DNA from: Sapria himalayana | Taxonomy: Eukaryota > Streptophyta > Magnoliopsida > Malpighiales > Rafflesiaceae | Assembly: GCA_029783825.1 (NCBI GenBank) | Contig: JAREIK010000801.1 | Span: 5,182,890-5,246,889 of the forward strand | Length of the DNA: 64,000 nucleotides | Reading direction: 5' to 3' | Shown: positions 1 to 12,032 of the stretch, piece by piece | Numbering within the stretch: position 1 is the first letter of the stretch | Layout of the letters: every line of letters starts with the position of its first letter | Position numbers and translations under genes: made by a program | Notes under the pieces: model-generated | Seen by the model: the letters and a program-made list of their open reading frames with translations, nothing else | The model's database searches: none | Told to the model about the DNA's origin: nothing

Positions 1-988
1 AATTTTTGGGTATGTTGGAGCATCTACTTGGTATGATGTTTCTTCATGCATGACAATTTTATTGAGTTATAAAGTTAGATTCTAAGTGATTGTGCCTTTT
101 CATTTCATCTATATCATATATTTATGATCAAGTAGTTCATTATGTGTGAGACATATAGAGATATATTGGAGAGACATCTTATATAACATATCTTGGAGAT
201 AGAGGGAGATATTAGTCAAAGTAGAAGTAGAGGTAGGAGATCACTTGTACAATGTACACATTGAAGGAGTGGTCATATTAGGGAGAATTATTGGTTAGGA
301 TTTTTCATAGAAGAGGCAAAAAGCATCATAACCCATTAAGAGAGAGATGCTGATTAATGGAATCATCTAAAGATGCTCATTGAGTCCTCCAATCATGATA
401 TTTGCAAGAAAGAAATACACACAATTTTTATTTAACATATCAATATATTCTTCTCATCTATTGTATTATGGTACTTGTGACTTGTCTTCTTATTTTAGAG
501 TTTTGGATTATTGACTCATATTCAATAATTATATCATAAATAATTATTTTTTTTATTATTTGTTATCATTGTCTTTTCAATATTATAATAATAGTTAATT
601 ATATATTATATAAAGTCTTTGGTTATAATAATATTCAACTTGATATAATATGTTTTTGAGAAAAATCTTTTGTACCAAGTAAGATGGGTTGGGATGCCTT
701 ACTTTTATAATAATCAAATATAAATATTTGAGTATTATTAATTCATTACTTATATATTTTGATGTCATTATATATTTTTTGTCAAATTAAGAATTTTAGA
801 TCTTAGTATTAGGAGCATGTTTACTTTGAACTGTGAGGTTTGTCATGTAGAAAAATATACTAGAGTTTTTTATCTTACATACTAAACTTGTATGAGTAGG
901 GATCAAATTGATTTGATATTCTTAGTTATATGTAGACTTAGTATATTTGAAACACAATATGAATTGAAGTTATTTATTATTTTTATTG

Positions 989-991
<3 letters not shown>

Positions 992-1020
<29 letters not shown>

Positions 1021-1021
1021 T
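992..1021. repeat. (AT)n microsatellite
   Basis: About 15 uninterrupted AT units. Confidence 0.95.
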
Positions 1022-1179
1022 TCATTTGACTATTTTTTAGGAGAATTATATTTTAGAATTTATGAATAAAAATAAGTAGTTGTAGGGGAATGGTTTTTGC
1101 AAAGTTAGTTGGAAGGGAATTCATATTGAAGGACTTGTCATTCATATTTTACACATTATCATTATTTTTATCTCTTACT

Positions 1180-2313
1180 CCATCACGTTTCCTTGTCCTC
1201 TTTTCTCTCCTTCATTCCTTGTCTGTCTCTCTCACCTCATCTCCCTCCCTCACACACACAATCACTCTCTCTCCCCTCTAATCTTTTTTTTACTCACTCA
1301 CTCACTTTCTTTCTCTGTCTCCTCCTCTCTAATCTTTCCTTCTCTCACTCAATTTGTTGATCTCTCTCTATCTCTCTCTCTCTCTCCATCCTCTGTCTCT
1401 GACCCTCCTCAATTTTTTTCTCCATTGCCTTCACCTTCAACTTTGGTAGACAACTTTCTTCATTGGTTCTATATATGTGATATGCGTAATATTTAGAACA
1501 ATTACATAAGTGCACATCAAGCTCATAGTTAGATATACTCCCGGTAACTTCAGCTAAAATGGTAACCATCTCATTCTTTTGAGTAGAAGCCATGAGTATA
1601 TTATTCTTGGTTTGAACAATGATTGCAAAGAAATATTCATGAAATCCACTTAAAACTATTTTTCAACAACTAACAATGCAATCCTTCGTTTAAAATCATT
1701 CATCTTTGGTCAACAATGTGAATGTCAAAGTCAATTAACAATAAAAACTAGTTCTTACATTTCCCTGAACTAGTGGATTTAAATACTTTATCAGCAATGA
1801 GAATTCACTTATCTCCTTGTTTGTGCAAAATCTTCATCAAGTAACAAAGGCTAGGGAAATGGGGTGAGGAGAGAGAGTGATGAGAGGTAGGAGAGAGAGG
1901 GTAAGAAGAGAGGAATATAAGAGGGAGATATAGTGAGGAAAAGGAGGATGGTGAGAGGGGGAGAGAGAGAGTGAATATTATCATATTTAAAAAAAATTAT
2001 TTAATTGTTGATCATTAAGAAAATAATAACATACTATATTTGAATTATTTTTGTTATTTGAGAAGTTCATATCCTTTTAATTAATTATATAAATTTGATA
2101 AGCTTTTTTACTAATTATGCAAAGATAATACACTTATCACTAATTATTTATTATTTTTATATCATGAAAACATAATAATCCTTATTTTTTTATATTATAT
2201 ATATATTTTTATTTTTTAGTTTAATAAAAGAATAAAAAAATAGAGGTTGAAGAGAGGAAGGAGTGAGAGATATAGAGAGGGGAGGGGGAGAGAGGGGGGA
2301 GAGAGGGGGGAGA
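1180..2313. repeat. Pyrimidine tract then purine tracts
   Basis: 1180-1430 is rich in CTCT, TCTC and CACACA on the + strand. 1855-1975 and 2238-2313 are GAGA/GGAG-rich. They are opposite in strand composition, so a fold-back is conceivable. The 1345-1593 minus frame spans the CT tract and ends in a KKIEEGQRQRMERERE-like translation of GA repeats. I do not recognise its first 50 codons. Confidence 0.7.
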
Positions 2314-2590
2314 GTTAACAAGAATATATATTTTTAACAAATTATTAAATCTCAATCTTTAAGAAAATATTTATATATTATATTGGAGATTATTTTTGTC
2401 ATTTGAGAAAGTTCACATCTTTCTAATTAATTATATAAATTTTATAAACTTTCTCATTGATTATGTAAATTTAATATACTCATCACTAATTATTTATTAT
2501 TCCTATATTTTTAAAATACAATTATTCTATTTTTTTGTAAAAATATAATTGTTTTTATTTTTTTGTTTCATAAAAGAATAAAAATTTATT
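1905..2590. repeat. Two-copy tandem repeat of about 345 bp
   Basis: Both units begin with a GA-rich tract and continue with matching landmarks: TTATTTGAGAAGTTCATATC at about 2054 against TCATTTGAGAAAGTTCACATC at about 2399; a shared TCACTAATTATTTATTATT; and ATAAAAGAATAAAAA at both ends. Diverged but colinear. Confidence 0.65.
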
Positions 2591-3839
2591 TAATAAAAAT
2601 ATTAAAATTATTAGAAGTAATAATATTTTAGAGTAAGAATTTGATAATTTTAATATTTATTATATTAGTCATAAAATCATTTATAAGACTTTATAATCAA
2701 TACTTCATATAGAGTGAGGCTGAATAAAGAAAAAATAGACATTTGGATGAGATGGCTAAAATATTTCTATATAATAGAAGTGTTTCTAGATATTTTTGTA
2801 GAGATATAGTTTTATTCATAAATTACATAATTAATAAAATATCTTTCTTAGTCATTTCATATTATGTTCCCTTTTAGATATTTTATTACAAGTAAAAATT
2901 ATTTAGTTTTTTTTTTGCATGTTTTGAAGAATAATTTTTATTTTTTTCAAGATCTCTCCTCAAAATATGATAAGATGGTATTAAATGTGATAAAATAATT
3001 TTTTTTGCTATTATAATACCCAAAAGGGTATAAATATTATTAGTGAGTATTGATATCTTTCTGCAGTATAATTTGTTGTTTAATTGGTTTAGGTTGAAGA
3101 TAGGTTTTAGGGGTTAAATCCATATCTAATATTTTTTTTATATTTATAGTAATTCTCGACTATATATGAACTTGATGGTTCACATCACATTGATTCATAT
3201 GAAATCATTGTATGTATCAACAGATACAAAAAAATTAATTTTGGAGAGAGTGAAGTTCTTTTTAAATTGGGATCTCACACGAGTCCAGTTGAGGTGATAT
3301 TTTTCGAGTCTACTTAGACTCAACTCTAGATGATTTAGGAACAAAAATTTTTGACCACTTAAAATTTTGATTCAACTATAAAAGATTGGGACATCCACAT
3401 CATGTTTGGAGTGGATGAGAGTCTTCTATGAAGCTAAATAATTTTGAATTCTACTTTAATTTTTATTTTCTGATTTCTCTCTAAAAGAAATAGATGATTG
3501 ATACTCAAATCCTATGTCATATTTGTAGAAAACTCAAATAATAAACATATATCAATCTCAATAATCAACATTAAAAATCCATAAGTGAAAGTCTTTATAA
3601 ATATAAAATATTCGGATTATGACAGTTTACATATTGGGTGCTCTCATTAAAATATAAATAAAATAAAAAAATAATTGAAAAACTCGTAGTTTGTAATAAT
3701 GTGTCATCGTATGCATACTTTGTTCTTTCTTATGTTTTTGTTGTGTGTTCTATTAATAGTATTAGAATATTCAAGTCTTTTGATGATGTATTATCTCATT
3801 TATGATTATATTATATCATGATGGAATAAATAAATAATT

Positions 3840-4900
3840 TTTACTTTAATAGGACTTGAAAAAATATACTAAGATCTTCTATGAGATTTGTAGTGACTAT
3901 AGGTAGATGGTTATTATGAAGATATGTTTAAATGAGAATATAAATCTCTTGAAGGCAAGATTGATTGTTAGGAGATTTACTTGAATTTTTGGACTTGATT
4001 ATCAAAATATCTTATCTTTATTGATTAAGGTAATCTTAGTATGACTACGTATATTATTGATAATTTCTCATTGTTTCATAATAAATTAGGTATATAGAAT
4101 AATATTTTTTTTATTATGATTTGGATGAGGAAGTGTATAAAAAGTGACCACCTAGTTTTCGAGAATTGATGGGGTGATCAAATTCAATTTATAGATTACA
4201 AATAATATTATATGACTTGAGATAATCATCAAGAATTTAGTTGGTAATATTTTGTTATAATCAATTCTCTTGATTTGTACTTATGTGTTATGGATTACTC
4301 ATTGTTTTATTAGAGATATTCAGCTGATAAAAATATTTTTTTAATAAGTAGATAAAATTTTTTTGTTAGTAGTATATGTGAATGATATATTAATTATGAG
4401 AAATTATGCGTTAAAAATCACTTAACTCAAGAAATATATTCGGTCACAATTTCATATGAAGAATATTGTGTGACTCAACTACTTTTATAGTATAAAGTGG
4501 CATGTGATAGAGAGATATTATGTTATTACAAAGGAAATATATAGTTGAAACTCTTACAAAAGTTAAATGTTTTAATTGTGTTCTATTGGATACTCTTATG
4601 GAGCTATGTAATAATTTTTTTTTTGATATATGATATTTAGTTGACTATACTATATAAAAAATAATTGTAATAAAAAAAGTTATTTGATTATTATTAGACT
4701 AAATATAATTTATGTAATTATTATATTAAGTTGTTTTTTATATTCTTCTCATTATATTCACCTAAATATAATTTTCGCATATTTAGGCATGTGAAAAAAT
4801 TTGAAACTTGATATTTCTTTCAGCGATCATGAGCACATCTAGCTAATTGGTTTCTTATATTTCAATTGAACATATATTTGTACAAAGAGAAAATTTATTA
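3840..4900 (+). pseudogene. Copia reverse transcriptase remnant
   Basis: Frame-hopping translation gives LKARLIVRRFT, FGLDYQNILSLLIKV, EEVYKK..PPSFRELMG, NSIYRLQIILYDLRQSS (from LYGLKQSP) and LLVVYVNDIL. VND stands where an active enzyme has VDD. This is the canonical block order of copia RT. Many stops make it non-functional. Confidence 0.6.
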
Positions 4901-5318
4901 CATAATATTGTATTTTTTTTTTTGAGATAATATTGTCTCATTAAAAAGTAAAAGACATGTGTTGTTGTGGAGATCCAATGCAGTAGTAAAATTTAAAGGT
5001 GATAATGTTAATTTTTTGTGTGTTATTTTGAATCGGTCATTTTCTTAAGAAGATCAATTACTCATTTACTTTTCTCATTATTGTTTATAGTGAAATTTAG
5101 TCAATGAAACATACAACCTCTAATCTAGTATTATATTAAGTGTATAAAATATATGGACGTAGATTGCTTATTTTATAGAGATCTTAGATGAGACTTTTGT
5201 TATATTATATTCGAATAACGGACCAATTAATATATATGTTCATGAAGATTTTGAAGATATTTGAACTCATTTTTTTCCAAGCTTGAGGTATTGGATATCT
5301 ATACACCATCTTGATGTG

Positions 5319-5412
5319 GGAACAATTATTTATTATTGTTGTTAGTGATGTGAACACTCATTTTTTTATTTTATTATAATAATTGTTTATTATTGTTGTT
5401 AGTGATGAAAAC
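5319..5412. repeat. Short tandem duplication, unit about 61 bp
   Basis: TTATTATTGTTGTTAGTGATG occurs at about 5330 and again at about 5391, with similar flanks. Confidence 0.6.
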
Positions 5413-5591
5413 ATCATCTTTGTGATTTGCCCCTTTAGGTGTTATTTTCTATATATACATATTTCATTTTTTAACATTTATGAGTGTGATGATGTATTTA
5501 TTATGTTGGCTTATTGATTTTGAATGTTTTTCTCTACAATATGCTCTAGATATAATGAGATTATCGATGGTAATATCTTTTTATGAAATTG

Positions 5592-5798
5592 TGAGTTGAA
5601 GTCGGAACCTATTAGGGGTTTAGTGATAATCGAGGAGAGTAGGAGGGTAGAAGTTGTTTTTTCATTAACCTTTAAAAATAGAAAATAGATAGATGTGTAT
5701 ATTATGGTTGAGACATTTCACATGTTGAGTGTTCACATACAATGTATATGAGAAAAATAAATAAAAAATAAATCTACAAACTATACTAAACTTCAACA
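5592..5798 (-). repeat. 3' LTR of minus-strand copia
   Basis: Shares with 10828-11079 the run TGAAGT-(T/C)-(A/G)-GAACCT-(A/G)-TTAGG, a TTTTCATTAAC block, and ATGAGAAAAATAAA followed by ACTATACTAAAC. A purine-rich GCAAGAG precedes it on the minus strand, in polypurine-tract position. Confidence 0.6.
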
Positions 5799-6099
5799 CT
5801 CTTGCAATATAATGTACATATGTCACAAATACCCATTTTTGAATATAGGACATAAGTAGTGATTTTTAAATTTTCTTGGATCTTTTTTCGTATGAAATAA
5901 TAATTAACTTTAATATACTTTGCTTGCCTTAGAATAGTATACTGACAATAATTTATTAAGTTATATGATTATCATATTAATACATCATCGATTTCTAAAT
6001 TAATAAGTTAAGATCCTCCACGAAGTGATTGATTTACTATAGCTTATAAGTAATTCATACTATAACTTTGTGCACGATTTTTGTACTGGATTTAAAAAT

Positions 6100-7960
6100 A
6101 ATAATTTTTTGCATATTTTATTTAATAAAAAAAGATCGCTTACAAGAAAAATATAAAACATATATTAATTTTTCTAATTGCAATCAATTATCTATCGCAT
6201 ATATTAATATGTTATATTCGATTATATTCTTGATCTCATATTGAAATTATGTCATAGATTTTTTTTAAAATAATTAAAAATATTGAGAATTGTATTTATA
6301 TGAATTTGTTTGGGATAAAAAGTGACTAATTATATTAACAACATAAATGATATTTGATATAATTTTTATTTAGATAATTTAGTTTTTTGATTTTTTATAT
6401 TTAGTGGAATCAACTGAAAAATTGATATTCGTGGGCATGTCTATACTCGGATTAAGTGACGAGTCAACTAATGTGTATCATATCATATCAAGATAAGATA
6501 AAATATCAAAACTATTTTGTATATGAGAAAAAAAATTTATATAATGAGTATCATATCTTGATATTTAAGAAATTTATAAGACATCTCAAATTTTTATTCT
6601 AAAGTTTGATATGTAGAAACAATTCTGTTTGATATATCACAAGCTGTTCTTCTCATATAATTACAATATCATTAATATGTATTATTAGCATTTTATATTG
6701 ATTTCCCGACCAATGTCAATAGAACAAAAAAAATCTAGCACGCAATTTCTAATGCTAAAAGTGGTGAGTACTAAAGAGAACTTATTAAATCGTGTCCCAA
6801 AGGATTTTAAGTCATAAGAAACTTTTTACAATCAACATAAATAGTAAAGTTTGATAGTTATTATATAAATATCTCTTCCTCGAGATTATAATGAAGTAAA
6901 ATACAAAATATTATAGTGAATTTTTAATTGTAATTATTGAAGTTCAACTAGATTCTTAGTACACTTATATTCTGTTATGCCCATGATCTCTTAATATAAT
7001 TTTATATCATGGAGTTGTTTTTCAATTACTTAAAAATCCTAAGAATCGTGTGGATGTGAGTCTGTCTAGGATAATAAAAGATTAATTTCTAACAATTTAA
7101 GTGATATTTGGTCTAGTCTTAATAAATAAATTAATATTTTTATGATTCTTTATATGTTTTGAAATCGACTGAAGAATTGATATTTGTAGACATTTATGTT
7201 TGAATTTAGTGATGAGTCAATCAATGTATATCATATTATATAAAGATAAGATAAAATATCAAAAGCATATCTGATCTGAGAAAAATACTCATATATCATG
7301 TGCATCCTATCTTAATACCTAAGAAATATCAAAGACATTCCAAATTATTCGTCTAAAACTTAATATGAAAAAATAATTTTATTTGAGATATCATTAATTG
7401 ATCATCTTATATATTTAAAATATTATTAATATATACTATTAATATTATATATTGGCCCATTGAACCACATCAACAATATAGAAATAATTTTGCATGCATT
7501 AACTAAGGTCTAAGTCACTTTGCTAGTGCTTCGCAACTTTATTTGAGTGTGAAAGAGAATCTATTAAATTTTGCCCGAAAGGATTGCTTCAGGCTATAAA
7601 AAGTCTTTTATAATCAACACACTATGTTGGTACTGCTCAAAATAGTAAATCTTAGTAGCTATTGCATAAATATTTTTTTTTTGAGATTAATAATAAAAAA
7701 ATATATCTTTCAAATTTGATTGATATATAATCCATCCATATGATACAATGATAGAAAGCAACAATCTAAGTGATCATCTTATTCACAATGAAAAAATGTC
7801 CTAATAATTAATACTATAAATTCGTGTAAATTTCTTGATTATCAATATGATTTTAAGTTATGTAACTTTTTTTTTTATGCTTAGTTTTCATCATATAAAT
7901 CCACTTATATTTTACCACAAGCTTAGTTGAATGCTTAAGAAGAAGAACACAAACATACTT
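6100..7960 (-). pseudogene. Copia pol (RT) remnants, two related segments
   Basis: On the minus strand, about 7960-7800 gives STKLVVKYKWIYMMKTKHKK (family TKPVGCKWVYKVKTKADG). 7330-7190 gives YEYFSQIRYAFDIL and SLNSNINV (family YLLSQSKYAADIL, then TPLELN). A second segment about 750 bp away, at 6200-6870, repeats the same landmarks, for example GATAAGATAAAATATC at about 6494 and 7245. That suggests an internal duplication or two merged elements. Stops are frequent. Confidence 0.5.
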
Positions 7961-10827
7961 GAACATAATTGCATGCAATTTATTTATGATGAAGGTCTAA
8001 GTCACTACTATGAATTAGAATAGCTATTAATGAGGCATGTCCAAGCATTACTCTCGACGGTGTCATGTCATGCCAACCATGACTTTGGCTTTTATTGTGT
8101 TATACATAGCATGACATTTTTGTCACATGCCTCTTGCTTGGTTCTAACTACTTGGCCTAGTTGTCACGTCTAAGCTTAAGCTATCATGATAGGAGATTCA
8201 TATGAAAAAGTTATACACTTATCTATCTACTATATATTTTTAAGTTGAGATCATTGATTCTCTCAATCTTTATTTTTCATACTTTTGGAGATACTCCTTT
8301 CATGCGTATATTCCTATGGACGCGAGAAATATGTTCATATGGACACTCATACTAGATTCTCCTTTTTGGCACATAATTTCAAGTAAAGTTTGACTCATAT
8401 AATTGAAATATTCGAGTTGTTTTAATCAATTATTAGTTCTTTCAACTATTCAATTTTGCTATTGAGTGTTAGCATATGATATTTAATGTATCATTCTATG
8501 CTTTAAAAATGATCAATGAGAAATATATTTTAAATCATTATTATTTTTTAACATTCTAAACTTACAAGTAAAATAATATAATCATCAAAAAAAGATAATA
8601 AATTATTTTAAATCATGAACAATCATCATGTAGGATCCTTAATTATTTGAATAAATAAGATAGAATGTGTATCTCCTAACATCCTTGTAAGTTGTAACAT
8701 GTTAGATAATAAATTATAGTATGATTTATTAATTGATATATCATATATTCAATCTAAGTCATTTCCTTGATGATTAATTCTATTATTTGTTGCTTGTCCA
8801 TTGTGTTTCCTCCTAACATCCTATTTGATTGTTCATTCATTAGATTTATAGTAAATATATATCTAGATTAGCTTTTATGTATAATGTATGAAAAAAAACT
8901 AAAAATAATATATCTTACTTTATTTTTAGACAAGTTATCTACGTGGTTTGCCAATCTCTTATAGAGAAACTAGAAAAAGAAAAAAATCATCACAACTTAA
9001 TTAATTTGTAAAATATTTTACCAAAATTAAATTATTGCAAAGCTATGAATCACTGATAAATCATATCAAAAGAATGAACCTAACATTAACATTGACATGC
9101 TTCATGGCATGTACAAAAATGCTATTGAGTATTGACCATAACAATAACATAGACTTTAGGTTTCACAAAAAAAAAAAAATAAAAAAAAAAGTATGATCAC
9201 ATATGACATGAGTATTAACTTATGAACCTATAATCAAAAGTTTGGAGTATGGTGATAAAAAGAAAAAATTGTGCATGTGAGTATGTCTCGGCTAGAGGTA
9301 ACAATGTTTACAAAGAGAAAATTGAAATACTCATGAGTAAGCATAACAAGACACATATGTGTACACGTGAAATATTTAGCCTAAGTAAATCTAGTAGTTT
9401 GTTGTAAACTTTCTTAACTTTGAAATATTCTCTATAACCAGGATGTAATATCTAATACTTTTCTTGAGTGTATTTAACCTCACACAAAAAGAATATTTCA
9501 ACATTGACTTTCTCCCTTTTGGAGCATTCCCATAGATTCTCTCGTTGTCATAGCGTAGTGGAGCTATTGTAGTAGTATAATTGATTATCTCAACTCCACT
9601 CATCTTGAATGAAGTTGTAGACACATGAATCATTATCTGATAAATATTTGAGAAATTTAAAATTATTTTCTTACTCAGAATTTGAATCTGCAATATAATG
9701 CATCACTCTCCAAACTTCTATAAGTACATGATATTATAAATCTAATTATTAACATTCTTCAATCTAGTCTAATTTGTTAATACTAGTATCAACCCATCAA
9801 TTTTTTATCATAAATGTCCAAGCTATACAATAAGTCATCTTATTCTGATCTGTCAGTCTATATTTTAATAGCTGAATAATATTTACATGCATGTGAAAAT
9901 TCATCGATGAGTTCTAATAATTATGTATCAACATAATCAAGTTTCAATTTTTTTTGCATGTATCACAAAAATCAAATATGTTGAATATACTCGGGTCAAT
10001 CAGATTATGTAAATGAACTAGTACCTCTACCTACACGTCGATCATTAATCACTAATCTAATTTGACTTGAGATGGCCCATCCAACATATGTCTCACGTAT
10101 TCTTAACCTATGAATCAAATTCTTATTGAAGTAGCACACAATGAATATGTGTTTGATTTTAATTTTTTTGGATTATCCCAAGTAGTTCCATACTAATTCT
10201 TATCATCACTAAGATATGCAAAAGTAGATCAATAATAAATTCACAAACTTACAAAACATATAAACTTATTTCAAGAAGAATATGAAAATGAAGATAGAAA
10301 AATAGCAAATTCACGAAGATTTTACCAGAAAGGGAAAGGGGAATCGCAGATGCAATGGCAAACACCGGGAAAATAAAAAAGTTCACTGAAGTAGAAGCTA
10401 TAAATCGTCTGGCGATAAGACAGATAAAGAAAAGAAAAATTTCAAGACAATACCAAAAAAGAAAGATGAAGAGCAAGAATAAGAAAGAATAAAAAAAGTT
10501 AATGGTTATAATGCCTAGAATAATTTTAGCAGTCATCATGGTCATCACTATAACCATAGTAACTAGATTATTATACTATGATGATCCACCACTGCAGTTG
10601 CCAGAAATTAACTTAGGAATCACTAAAATCTGCTGCAAAATTCTGAAAACCCATTTATAAATGTCCAAACACCACAATTCAGCTTTTCTAGACATGAAAA
10701 ATCACACAATGTTATTGAATTCTTTGAGAATTGGTCCAAAACACTCACTGACACTCATGTATGATTTGCCACCATCTTAAACATCATTGCGGCAGCATCA
10801 AGTCACTTTTATGATATTCTGATGAAA
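7961..10827 (-). other. 5' interior of the minus-strand copia, poorly readable
   Basis: Position between RT and the 5' LTR predicts gag and integrase. The longest minus frame is 9391-9693 (100 codons); I cannot match it to a domain with confidence. The frame at 10249-10557 is hydrophobic and looks like a shadow of A-rich + strand sequence. An A-rich run lies at about 9168-9190. Confidence 0.35.
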
Positions 10828-11079
10828 TGTTGAAGTTAGAACCTGTTAGGGTTTTAGCAACAATTAGGCAGAGGAGGTGGAATGAGAGAGGAGGAGAAAG
10901 ATAAAAATAAAAAAAATATAAATATGTTTTCATTAACTACAAATAATGAAAGACACACACTCACACTCACATTCACACACACTTCATGGCTGGGCAGCCC
11001 ATATGCCAGGTTCTCTCATATAATGTAAATGAGAAAAATAAACAAAACATATACTTACAAATTATACTAAACCTCGTCA
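10828..11079 (-). repeat. 5' LTR of minus-strand copia
   Basis: Partner of 5592-5798. It contains an extra CACA-rich stretch (about 10950-10980) absent from the other LTR. The outer end is decayed (CCTCGTCA against CTTCAACA). Confidence 0.58.
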
Positions 11080-11396
11080 ATTTGTAAATCAACCATGTCA
11101 AAGATTAAGAGCAAACTTGAATGTAGAGTAGTGATAGAGAAAATTGTCACACATAGAAATCAATTTATTGAATCATGAGAACAAAACATATTAATATAGA
11201 CTACCATTTATTGTTAGAGAAAATTCTAGTATCATTTTTATCACTTTTATTTGTTTCACAGATAAATTAGCAAGGATATTAGTGATAAATTTGTCTTTTG
11301 TAAAACATATTCAATATGAAGATTCTGGAAATTTGTGACTTGTTTCAGTTACAATAAAGTTATTATATATTGTGCAATACTGATTTATTTTTATAG
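11080..11396. other. Intergenic or intronic spacer
   Basis: AT-rich unique-looking sequence between the copia LTR and the candidate exon. I see no coding or repeat signal. Confidence 0.4.
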
Positions 11397-11460
11397 GTTG
11401 TTGGATTACACCATGTTAGAGGTTCCATGGTGTGATAGCAATCTTGCTTAAATAAATGAG
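11397..11460 (+). pseudogene. Candidate upstream exon remnant (weak)
   Basis: A 64-bp stretch lies between an acceptor-like TTTTTATAG and a strong donor-like GAG/GTAAGT, 330 bp before exon A. One frame reads LDYTMLEVPWCDSNLA followed by TAA. The PWC..N part resembles the end of a PHD-type segment (PW-x-C...C) that precedes exon A in this family. All three frames contain a stop, so it is either not an exon or is broken. Confidence 0.2.
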
Positions 11461-11793
11461 GTAAGTGCCTAGGCTGAGGAGCAAAACAAATAGTCGGATT
11501 GAGCAAGTTGATGACAAGGAGCAAACAAGTTTTCATAAATTCTTGCATAGGTTAATTTGGATCAATCATTTCAATTTATTGTGTGCATTCAATCTCTTCA
11601 TTGTGCTTGTCAACGAGGCTAAATTTTATTTCATTTTTTTTTAAGTGTGATGCTGCTCCCTATTTCATTTTTTCTGATATAAGATCTATTTAATGGCATC
11701 TCTCTTTTTGTAAATTGGTAAGATTTGTTGGAGAACATTTAAAAGTCATGTCTTTGATTGGCATCTTATCAATTATTTTTGATTTTTGCCCAG

Positions 11794-12032
11794 TTGTATG
11801 AAAGATTGCAGATTCTTTTGGGGGTTAAACATGAGCTTGATGATGGGTTTTCATGGACTCTTGTTCGTCGATGTGATGTGGGTGATGATATTTCTGTCTG
11901 TGATATGCCTCGGATGGTTGGATGCAATTCATTGGTTGCTGTTGCGTTGGATATAATGGACGAGTGCTTTTTGCCAATGGTTGATTACAGAAGCGGAGTC
12001 AATTTGATCTGCAATGTTGTTTACAATTTTGG
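11794..12032 (+). CDS. Exon A of IDM1-like gene (block before GNAT core)
   Basis: Open frame that enters in phase 0 after the acceptor TTTTTGCCCAG and leaves in phase 2 at a GTATGT donor. It translates to about 80 residues starting [18 protein letters not shown] and ending NVVYNFG, the family's conserved segment just upstream of the acetyltransferase core. The open frame extends 12 codons left of the acceptor, but those residues look non-conserved. The partner exon is 32.6 kb downstream: joining GG to C makes a Gly codon and gives [16 protein letters not shown], the expected family sequence across this junction. Confidence 0.85.

Larger units (their letters stand above)
1..5500 (+). mobile_element. 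Decayed Ty1/copia retrotransposon, + strand, 5' end outside the window
   Basis: The order of pieces is gag, GAG-pre-integrase, integrase, RT. At about 225-300 a gag zinc knuckle reads RGRRSLVQCTH..RSGHIRENY(C)WL. At about 800-1000, LNCEVCHVEKYTRVF and RDQIDLIFLV resemble GAG-pre-integrase and integrase start. At about 3840-4900, RT signals occur (LKARLIVRRFT.IFGLDYQN, LLVVYVNDILIM). No frame is intact; most breaks are TAA/TAG/TGA. Several kb between integrase and RT hold simple and tandem repeats. No LTR could be assigned. Confidence 0.6.
5592..11079 (-). mobile_element. Ty1/copia LTR retrotransposon, minus strand, decayed but with both LTRs
   Basis: Direct repeats at 5592-5798 and 10828-11079 bound about 5.5 kb. 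On the minus strand the LTRs begin TGTTGAAG and end CTTCAACA in the better end of each copy. Flanks are AATTG (5587-5591) and ATTTG (11080-11084), a 4/5 match to a 5-bp target duplication. Just inside the 5' LTR on the minus strand is an ATCAGA core, as in the initiator-Met primer site TGGTATCAGAGC. Inside, copia RT blocks are seen at 6100-7960; gag and integrase are not clear. No frame is intact. LTR divergence is high, so the insertion is old. Confidence 0.62.

Noticed and set aside
1090..1281. Ser/Leu-rich 63-codon frame
   Set aside because: Translation of the CT-rich tract; no start context or homology.
10249..10557. Hydrophobic 102-codon minus frame resembling a membrane protein
   Set aside because: Phe/Ile/Leu richness follows from A-rich sequence on the + strand; it lies inside a copia element and has no conserved motif.
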